A DNA stretch of 5,907 bases from Clostridiales bacterium. Its GTDB lineage: Bacteria; Bacillota_A; Clostridia; Oscillospirales; Acutalibacteraceae. The notes beneath the pieces were generated by a model. The model was not told the DNA's origin and did not search any database. It saw nothing but the letters and a program-made list of their open reading frames with translations. The position numbers were made by a program, and so were the translations under genes. The DNA is taken from NCBI GenBank assembly GCA_009774735.1, contig VSOH01000104.1, forward strand, positions 1 to 5,907, written 5' to 3'. Positions 1 through 5,059 of this stretch are shown here, in pieces (position 1 is the stretch's first letter; each line of letters starts with the position of its first letter).

Positions 1-124
1 ATTTAATGTTGAAGATATTATTGGAAGAACGATTATCATACATGAAAAGGCAGATGATTTTACAACACAGCCATCAGGAAGCTCCGGCAAAAAAATCGCC
101 TGCGCAAGCATTATCGCAGCATAA
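1..124 (+). CDS. Cu/Zn superoxide dismutase, C-terminal fragment (5' end outside window)
   Basis: Reading from base 2, forty codons run to TAA at 122-124. The peptide begins FNVEDIIGRTIIIHEKADDF, continues with TTQPSGSSG and ends KKIACASIIAA. This matches the end of Cu/Zn superoxide dismutases: the GR-x-x-x-x-HEK-x-DD block, whose His is a copper ligand in the family, then a G-x-x-G-x-(R/K)-x-A-C block, whose Cys forms the conserved intrasubunit disulfide. The enzyme disproportionates superoxide to oxygen and peroxide and is normally exported in bacteria; the signal peptide region is not in view. The usual active-site Arg of the last block appears to be Lys here, which bacterial members may tolerate. 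The remaining metal ligands lie upstream of the window, so catalytic competence cannot be judged. It converges on the transporter remnant and has no evident link to fucose use. Confidence 0.85.
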   Translation, partial: FNVEDIIGRTIIIHEKADDFTTQPSGSSGKKIACASIIAA

Positions 125-170
125 AAAGGTAGGTATACTGTAAACACACAATATTCCTACCTTTTATTTT
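124..170. terminator. Bidirectional intrinsic terminator
   Basis: The arms AAAAGGTAGG (124-133) and CCTACCTTTT (156-165) are exactly complementary. Three more pairs (135-137 with 152-154) form after one mismatch, leaving a 14-nt loop. A T-rich tract follows on the + strand (162-170), and TTTTT follows on the minus strand (127-123). The hairpin lies between the stop of the superoxide dismutase (122-124) and the stop of the convergent transporter remnant (164-166), so it can end transcription from both sides. Confidence 0.85.
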
Positions 171-1368
171 ATAAATCTTTTCCATTTTATATTTGATAAA
201 AATGAGAATAGCGCCGTCATAAATGCTGCCGCAATCCAGATTATTATAACTGCATTCCAGCCTGCCCTTTCGGAAACCGCACCAAAACCATATGAGGATA
301 CGGCACATCCGATATGTGCCGCTGAATTTAATATTCAGCTGACACTTGAGGTGCAGGAGAATTTAGAAAACCGAACAGGCACAAGAGAAATAATCAGATA
401 ATTAAGAGCATACATAACAGACGTGGTCAGAGCAAGCAAAATAATTATCACATAAACTGACAATCTGTTTTTTAACAAAAGCAAAAAAAGCGGTATCAGT
501 GCAAAAATCGCGATAACACCTGCTGTCCTCATTTCATTTTCACCAAGCTTTTTGTAAAGCGGAACAACGGCATATGCACCAAAAGCGTTGAACACAGGCA
601 GTACTATTGTAAGAAAAACGGAAAAAGAGGGAGAAACACCATAGAGCTCCGTTATCATTGTAGGCACCCAGTTGGTTATTCCGTCACGCATCATTCCGTG
701 AAGGAAGGAGGGAAGCATAATAATGAAAAGACCGCTGAGCAACGCCAGTGATACTATACTCTGCTTTCCTTTTTGAGCATCGCAATTATCCTTGATATCG
801 GACAATTGCGATTTTGGTTTTGCTGATAAATCCTTTTTTGAATAAAACAACACAAAAACAACCAGAACGGCTGAAAGAATAATTACTATTCCGCCGCTGA
901 TAAAAACATACTGCCAACCCGAATATTTAATAATAAATGTTGATAAAAGATACGCACATATTGTACCGATTGGGAGCGACAGCGAAACATTCAAAATTGC
1001 TTTTTTACTCAGACTTTTGTCAATGGTTCAGAATAGATTCTTAAAATCGGTGACCAAAGCATGGACTGAAACAAGCCGTTTGCGCCCCATATTGACAGCA
1101 TTAAGGGAAAACTGTCTGCAAGAGGCATAAAAAAACAACAAAGTCCGCCTGTCGCAGCACCAAAAATCAACATAAAAAACGGATTAACCTTATCACCAAT
1201 TAATCCGCTGATTAGCTGACCTGCACCATAGCATATAAAAAATGCTGTACCCATCAGACCGATTTCACCTTTACTGAAATGACCCTCAGCCACAATCGGT
1301 GCAATTGCCGCAGCATAGCAGGTTCTGATAAAATAAGAAGCTGCATAAACAATCCACAAAACGGTCAC
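164..1368 (-). pseudogene. MFS transporter of GlpT/UhpC-like type, disrupted by frameshift and nonsense codon
   Basis: Three reading segments join into one twelve-helix-like transporter of about 401 residues. Segment 1 (1368-1012) begins with a possible GTG and reads TVLWIVYAASYFIRTCYAAA, with FSKGEIGLMGTAFF and GLIGDKVNPFF next and WSPILRIYSEPLTK near its end, then hits TGA at 1009-1011. Segment 2 resumes one frame over (from about 1017) with SLSKKAILNVSLSLPIGT and runs to TGA at 335-337. Segment 3 continues in the same frame with ILNSAAHIGCAVSSYGFG and ends IKWKRFIK-TAA at 164-166. The SYFIR segment, the GD-x-x-NP loop and the VS(G)-ILNS block resemble the organophosphate:phosphate antiporter branch of the major facilitator superfamily, so the ancestral substrate may have been an organic anion or phosphate ester. 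It is not a FucP-type fucose symporter. It lies downstream of the AraC gene on the same strand. Two separate lesions plus no good start codon favour true decay; a sequencing error could explain at most one of them easily. Confidence 0.82.
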
Positions 1369-1429
1369 TATTAATTTACTTTTTTATAATCCTTTATAAT
1401 ATACTGTGTCATTTAATATTTACCCCAAA

Positions 1430-1454
1430 AAGAATTTAAACTGTTTAAATTTTT
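1430..1454. repeat. AT-rich inverted repeat between regulator and transporter remnant
   Basis: AATTTAAA (1433-1440) and TTTAAATT (1444-1451) are perfect complements around CTG. On the minus strand the dyad is followed by CTTTTT, so it could be a weak terminator behind the AraC gene. It could equally be a protein-binding site in front of the transporter. An almost pure A/T stem makes strong termination doubtful. A second short repeat, TTTTG-TTAT-CAAAA (1451-1464), abuts it. Nothing else recognisable lies in the 1387-1491 gap apart from an AGGA (minus strand, 1393-1390) that may be the old transporter ribosome binding site. Confidence 0.4.
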
Positions 1455-1491
1455 GTTATCAAAACAATTTAATACAGTACCTTGTTTTTAA

Positions 1492-2334
1492 TTAAATCTG
1501 TGCACTGCGAAACACCGAGGGACACACGCCTTTGTATTTTGCAAAGGTTTTTGAAAAATAACTCATATCATTAAAGCCGCAGCTAAGTGCAATTTCCGTA
1601 ACAGAATCATCTGTAAGCAACAGTCTTTCACCTGCCTGCTCAATGCGGTAATAGTTAATATATTCAATCGGTGTCTTTCCCGTCATGGAAGAAAAGGCAC
1701 GGCAAAAATATCTTGGTGCCATGCCTGCAACGTCTGCAAGCTCCTGAAGCGTTATGGTACTTTCATAATTATCACGTATATATGCGAGCACATTCTTTAA
1801 ACGAATAATCTGTCTGCGCTTTTTAGGAACAGAACTTGAGGCGTTTTTTAATCCGATAAGACTTCCCATAAGCTGCCACATCAAGCCGACTGTTGACCAT
1901 TCATACCCTTTTTGCTCACGCTCCATAGAATCAAAAAGCATATCAGCAAGCTCAGCCTGTCTTGTGCCTTTTCTGAATACACCTGTACAGCCCTGCTCAT
2001 CGGCCATAAATTCTGCTGCACTGCGTGCACAGACAGGTGTATCGTGAAGAAGTGTCCCTAAATCAAAAACAACGCACTCATATATACAGTCATTCGGTAT
2101 ACCGCCATGAACCACACCATCACCAATCCAGGCACAATCACCGGCCTCCATATGATAATCCTTACCATCAACCGAAAGATAAAAGCTCCCCTGCATAATC
2201 AAAATCAATTCATACTCCAAATGCCAGTGCAGCGGCATCTGATATCTTGGTGAAGAGGAGTCAACATAATAAAGCTCTATAGGAAAATCGAAGGTTCCTC
2301 TTTTTTCATTTTCATAAAGTTCACTGTAATTCAT
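1492..2334 (-). CDS. AraC-family transcriptional regulator, likely activator of the fuc operon
   Basis: A 280-residue cytoplasmic DNA-binding regulator. Residues about 15-95 form an AraC-type cupin sensor: FDFPIELYYVD, then MPLHWHLEYELILIMQGSF with its HWH pair, then HMEAGDCAWIGDGVVHGG. Residues about 180-278 form the paired helix-turn-helix domain. The first HTH covers TLQELADVAGMAPRYFCRAF and the second SVTEIALSCGFNDMSYFSKT, followed by the typical FAKYKGVCPSVFR tail. The start at 2334 (MNYSELYEN) is chosen over an upstream in-frame ATG at 2364. The former has a GGCGG ribosome site six bases ahead, and relatives of this type usually begin near this motif. It is divergent from fucA, which suggests that it senses fucose or a pathway intermediate and activates the operon; the ligand is inference. 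No frameshift or missing HTH residue is evident. Its own promoter is TTGACA-N17-TATGCT (2449-2421). Confidence 0.9.
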   Translation of the reverse strand: MNYSELYENEKRGTFDFPIELYYVDSSSPRYQMPLHWHLEYELILIMQGSFYLSVDGKDYHMEAGDCAWIGDGVVHGGIPNDCIYECVVFDLGTLLHDTPVCARSAAEFMADEQGCTGVFRKGTRQAELADMLFDSMEREQKGYEWSTVGLMWQLMGSLIGLKNASSSVPKKRRQIIRLKNVLAYIRDNYESTITLQELADVAGMAPRYFCRAFSSMTGKTPIEYINYYRIEQAGERLLLTDDSVTEIALSCGFNDMSYFSKTFAKYKGVCPSVFRSAQI

Positions 2335-2340
2335 ACGCAA

Positions 2341-2345
2341 CCGCC
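2341..2345 (-). promoter_or_regulatory. Ribosome binding site deciding the AraC start
   Basis: On the minus strand GGCGG stands six bases before the ATG at 2334-2332. It is one base off GGAGG and better placed than anything before the alternative ATG at 2364, so it supports the 280-residue form. Confidence 0.5.
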
Positions 2346-2408
2346 AAAAAGTGAATATTGTCATATTTTACCGCTATTATTCCACAAGCGAAGTGCAGAA
2401 AAATACAA

Positions 2409-2414
2409 TATAAT
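2409..2414 (+). promoter_or_regulatory. -10 element of the fuc operon promoter
   Basis: A perfect TATAAT lies 54 bases before the fucA start. No TTGACA-like hexamer occurs 16-18 bases upstream: the region 2384-2393 reads ACAAGCGAAG. A consensus -10 with no -35 is typical of promoters needing an activator bound just upstream, which fits control by the divergent AraC-type protein. Transcription would begin near 2420-2422. Confidence 0.6.
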
Positions 2415-2420
2415 ATAAGT

Positions 2421-2449
2421 AGCATAGCATATGCTAAAAAAATTGTCAA
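2421..2449 (-). promoter_or_regulatory. Sigma-A-type promoter for the AraC regulator
   Basis: On the minus strand there is a consensus TTGACA (2449-2444), then exactly 17 bases, then TATGCT (2426-2421), four of six matches to TATAAT. The regulator ATG lies 87 bases further on. The spacer contains most of the palindrome at 2425-2436. Confidence 0.65.
2425..2436. promoter_or_regulatory. Perfect 12-bp palindrome, candidate operator shared by divergent promoters
   Basis: TAGCATATGCTA reads identically on both strands, and AGCAT is repeated directly just upstream (2421-2425). It lies inside the spacer and -10 of the regulator promoter and just after the predicted start of the fuc transcript. A protein bound here could block both promoters. 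The cognate protein is unknown; AraC proteins more often bind direct repeats, so a different dimeric repressor is possible. Confidence 0.5.
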
Positions 2450-2455
2450 TTATGG

Positions 2456-2461
2456 AAAGGA
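2456..2461 (+). promoter_or_regulatory. Ribosome binding site deciding the fucA start
   Basis: AAAGGA stands seven bases before the ATG at 2469. The frame is open further back to an ATG at 2358, but that one overlaps the regulator gene's upstream region and precedes the promoter, so 2469 is the real start. Confidence 0.8.
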
Positions 2462-2468
2462 AAAACCA

Positions 2469-3182
2469 ATGCAGAATCTGGATGAAATAAAAGCACAGAT
2501 ATGTGACGTGTGTCACAAAATGTGGCAGCTCGGATGGGTTGCAGCAAATGACGGAAATGTCAGTGTCAGACTTGAAGACGGCAATATTCTTGCCACCCCG
2601 ACAGGAATAAGCAAATCCTTCATTACACCTGAAAAGCTGGTACTTCTCGACAGTGAAGGAAATATTCTTGAGGCTCAGGAGGGCTATCGTCCTTCAAGCG
2701 AAATAAAAATGCATCTCCGCTGCTATGACAAACGTGATGATGTAATGAGTGTTATCCACGCTCATCCACCGGGGGCAACAGGATTTGCGGTTGCTCACAA
2801 AGCAATGGATATGTACAATATGATTGAGGATGTAGCTGTTATCGGCTCTGTTCCTCTTACCCCTTACGGTACGCCCTCAACCATTGAGGTACCGAATGCA
2901 ATTGAGCCTTATCTTGATGAACACGATGTAATGCTGCTTGAAAACCATGGTGCCCTTGCTGTAGGCAGCGACGTGATCACTGCATTTTACAGAATGGAAA
3001 GCCTTGAGCTATGGGCAAAAATCACAATAAATGCTGTAATTTTAGGCGGAAGCCACGACATCAGCAGGGAAAACGTGCAGAAGCTTATTGACCTTCGAGG
3101 CTACTATAAGGTAACAGGAAGACACCCGGGTCACAAGGTATTCAACCCGGATGATCAAATGCTTCACAAAACCGAGGACTAA
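2469..3182 (+). CDS. fucA: L-fuculose-1-phosphate aldolase (class II, zinc)
   Basis: A 237-residue cytoplasmic class II aldolase/adducin-fold enzyme that splits L-fuculose 1-phosphate into dihydroxyacetone phosphate and L-lactaldehyde. Visible motifs in order are NDGNVSVR (27-34) and TPTG (43-46), the phosphate-binding loops; SSE (76-78), whose Glu is the expected catalytic acid/base; HAHPP (97-101), with two zinc His; and LLENHGALAVG (156-166), giving the third zinc His at 160. All expected active-site residues are present. It is slightly longer than the roughly 215-residue E. coli enzyme because of a C-terminal tail (about 211-237, GYYKVTGRHPGHKVFNPDD). It is the first gene of the operon, with a clear ribosome site. 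The close relatives RhaD (rhamnulose-phosphate aldolase) and AraD (ribulose-phosphate epimerase) share the fold; the adjoining fucU and fucI genes make the fucose role the best reading. Confidence 0.93.
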   Translation: MQNLDEIKAQICDVCHKMWQLGWVAANDGNVSVRLEDGNILATPTGISKSFITPEKLVLLDSEGNILEAQEGYRPSSEIKMHLRCYDKRDDVMSVIHAHPPGATGFAVAHKAMDMYNMIEDVAVIGSVPLTPYGTPSTIEVPNAIEPYLDEHDVMLLENHGALAVGSDVITAFYRMESLELWAKITINAVILGGSHDISRENVQKLIDLRGYYKVTGRHPGHKVFNPDDQMLHKTED

Positions 3183-3193
3183 AGGAGATAACT

Positions 3194-3631
3194 ATGCTTA
3201 AAGGTATTCCAAACATTATTTCACCTGACCTTTTAAAGGCACTGAGCCGGATGGGGCACGGTGATGAGCTTGTAATTGCAGACGGAAACTTCCCATGCCA
3301 CAGCGTGGGCAAAAATGCAATCGTTATCCGTGCTGACGGTCACGGCGTGCCTGAAATACTTGATGCTGTGCTTCAGCTTGTTCCGCTGGATACATATACA
3401 GAAAAGCCGGTTGCATTGATGGAGGTTGTACCCGGTGACACCTGCGGCACTCCGACAATATGGAATGAGTATGAAGAAATTCTTTGCAAGCACGAGCCTG
3501 AGCACCACGACATTGAATACACCGAACGCTTTGCTTTTTATGAGCGTGCAAAGGATGCGTATTTAATCATCGCAACAGGTGAAAAAGCTATTTATGCAAA
3601 TATTCTTCTTAAAAAGGGTGTGGTAAAATGA
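3194..3631 (+). CDS. fucU: L-fucose mutarotase, RbsD/FucU family
   Basis: A 145-residue protein, the usual family length, that interconverts alpha and beta anomers of L-fucose so that the isomerase receives its preferred form. It starts MLKGIPNIISPDLLKALSRM and continues GHGDELVIADGNFP, containing the family's catalytic His (22) and Asp residues (24 and 30). Later come IRADGHGVPEILDAVLQL, an MEVVPGD block, and the signature RFAFYERAKDAYLIIATGE, ending YANILLKKGVVK. These FAFYERA and YANILLKKGV blocks separate FucU from the ribose pyranase RbsD. The start has an AAAGGAG site six bases before the ATG and lies 11 bases after the fucA stop. The stop TGA overlaps the next ATG (ATGA), indicating translational coupling with the kinase. 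No signal peptide or membrane segment is seen. Confidence 0.94.
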   Translation: MLKGIPNIISPDLLKALSRMGHGDELVIADGNFPCHSVGKNAIVIRADGHGVPEILDAVLQLVPLDTYTEKPVALMEVVPGDTCGTPTIWNEYEEILCKHEPEHHDIEYTERFAFYERAKDAYLIIATGEKAIYANILLKKGVVK

Positions 3632-5046
3632 AGACCGTATTAGCCTTTGATTTCGGTGCATCAAGCGGACGTGCCATAAAAGCAATTTATAACGATGGGC
3701 AAATCAGCTATCAAGAAATACACCGATTTGAGAATATTCCTCTGACAATAGACGGTCATATCTGCCACAATGCAGATATGATACTCGAAGAGGTAAAAAA
3801 AGCAATTGACAAGGCAGGAAATATAGATTCTCTTGCCTTTGATACATGGGGTGTTGATTATGGTCTGCTTGATGCTGACGGAAAACTGATTCACACACCA
3901 TATCACTACCGTGATACACGTACAGACAGCATACTTGAAAAGGCATATAAAACAATGTCGGCAAGCCGTCTTTACAGAGAAACAGGCAATCAGATAATGA
4001 ACATCAATACTCTGTTTCAGCTTCTGACAGATAAAAATGCAGAAAAAGCAGATAAGCTTTTATTTATGCCTGATTTGTTCTGTTATATGCTTACCGGTAA
4101 TAGAGTATGCGAAAAGAGCATTGCCTCAACCTCACAGATGCTTAATCCGAAAACGCAGAACTGGAGTGATGATGTTCTCAATACATTCAAAATAAATAAA
4201 AGCATTTTTCCTGCTTTATGCACAAGCGGTACTGCTAACGGCGAATATAAAGGCATTAAGGTTATTACCGTTGCAGGTCACGACACACAGTGTGCTGTTG
4301 CAGCAATGCCATGTGCAAGCGAAAATGCTGCATTTTTATCCTGCGGAACATGGTCCCTGATTGGCTGTGAGCTTGATGAGCCTGTTGTCACGGATGAAAG
4401 CAATATCCTTGAGCTTTCAAACGAGCTTGGTGCAAACGGTAAAATAAATTATTTAAAAAACATAAGCGGCTTATGGCTCATTCAGGAAACAAAAAGAGAT
4501 CTGGCTGAAAGCGGTCAGAGCTACAGCTACAACGAGCTTGAACAGCTTGCCAAAGCAAGTGAGCCTTTCAAATGCTTTATTGACCCTGATTCCAATATGC
4601 TTTCAGCTCACGGCGATCTGCCTGATAAAATAAAAAAATACTGCAAAATGACAAACCAACCGATACCTGAAACCGTCGGTGAACTTGTCCGCTGCATTTA
4701 TGAAAGCCTTGCAATGAAATACAGATATGCATTAAATCAGATTTCACAGTGCACAGGTAAAAAATTTGATATGCTTCATCTGCTTGGAGGCGGCACGAAG
4801 GATGAATTTTTGTGTCAGTTGACTGCAGACAGCATTGATATGCCTGTCATTGCAGGACCTGTTGAGGCTACGGCACTCGGAAATATTATGCTTCAGCTTA
4901 TCGCCTTAGGTGAAATAAGCAATATTAACGAAGGCAGGCAATTAATCGCAAAAACACATAAGCTTAATACCTTCAAGCCGTCACATACCGATGCATGGAA
5001 TTCGGCATATGACAGATTTGTAAGTATTATAGAAAAGAAAATTTAA
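3628..5046 (+). CDS. FGGY-family kinase, rhamnulokinase type, likely acting as L-fuculokinase
   Basis: A 472-residue cytoplasmic sugar kinase that would phosphorylate L-fuculose at O-1 using ATP. Motifs in order are VLAFDFGASSGRA (4-16), the N-terminal phosphate loop; FDTWGVDYGLLD (71-82), substrate binding; YHYRDTRTD (92-100); AGHDTQCAVAA (216-226), with the catalytic Asp at 219; FLSCGTWSLIG (236-246), an ATP-side loop; SGLWLIQETKRDL (280-292); and LLGGGTKDEFLCQLTAD (385-401), adenosine binding. The FDTWGVDYGLL, SCGTWSLIG and GLWLIQE blocks point to the rhamnulokinase (RhaB) branch rather than E. coli FucK. In this context, between fucU and fucI and with no rhaA visible, L-fuculose is the expected substrate, though L-rhamnulose activity is possible. 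It starts inside the fucU stop, with AAGGGTG seven bases upstream. Length and all motifs look intact. Confidence 0.88.
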   Translation: MKTVLAFDFGASSGRAIKAIYNDGQISYQEIHRFENIPLTIDGHICHNADMILEEVKKAIDKAGNIDSLAFDTWGVDYGLLDADGKLIHTPYHYRDTRTDSILEKAYKTMSASRLYRETGNQIMNINTLFQLLTDKNAEKADKLLFMPDLFCYMLTGNRVCEKSIASTSQMLNPKTQNWSDDVLNTFKINKSIFPALCTSGTANGEYKGIKVITVAGHDTQCAVAAMPCASENAAFLSCGTWSLIGCELDEPVVTDESNILELSNELGANGKINYLKNISGLWLIQETKRDLAESGQSYSYNELEQLAKASEPFKCFIDPDSNMLSAHGDLPDKIKKYCKMTNQPIPETVGELVRCIYESLAMKYRYALNQISQCTGKKFDMLHLLGGGTKDEFLCQLTADSIDMPVIAGPVEATALGNIMLQLIALGEISNINEGRQLIAKTHKLNTFKPSHTDAWNSAYDRFVSIIEKKI

Positions 5047-5059
5047 CGGAGGTAAAACA

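Noticed and set aside
111..308. Minus-strand 65-residue open frame
   Set aside because: It is out of frame with the transporter tail (ILNSAAHIG to IKWKRFIK), which is clearly the real reading, and it runs across the terminator into the superoxide dismutase end.
335..337. Genetic code with UGA read as glycine
   Set aside because: fucU ends in TGA exactly at family length and overlaps the kinase start, and the first transporter segment also meets a TGA that does not correspond to a missing glycine.
1009..1020. Programmed ribosomal frameshift in the transporter
   Set aside because: The A6-G slippery run lies after the zero-frame stop, no paired tRNA slip fits at ACA-AAA, and a second disabling stop exists downstream.
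2364..2380. Catabolite-repression (cre) site TTTTACCGCTATTA
   Set aside because: Compared with the cre consensus it has three mismatches at conserved positions on either strand, which is too weak to call.
2357..2448. Direct repeat ATTGTCA at 2357-2363 and 2442-2448
   Set aside because: It is only seven bases long, and one copy is part of the TTGACA promoter element while the other is near the regulator's 5' region; chance is sufficient.
3233..3551. Two minus-strand open frames opposite fucU
   Set aside because: They are composition shadows of a well-supported gene, with no ribosome site and no family-like sequence.
3661..3964. Two minus-strand open frames opposite the kinase
   Set aside because: They lie antisense to the conserved N-terminal kinase motifs, overlap each other in different frames and resemble no protein family.
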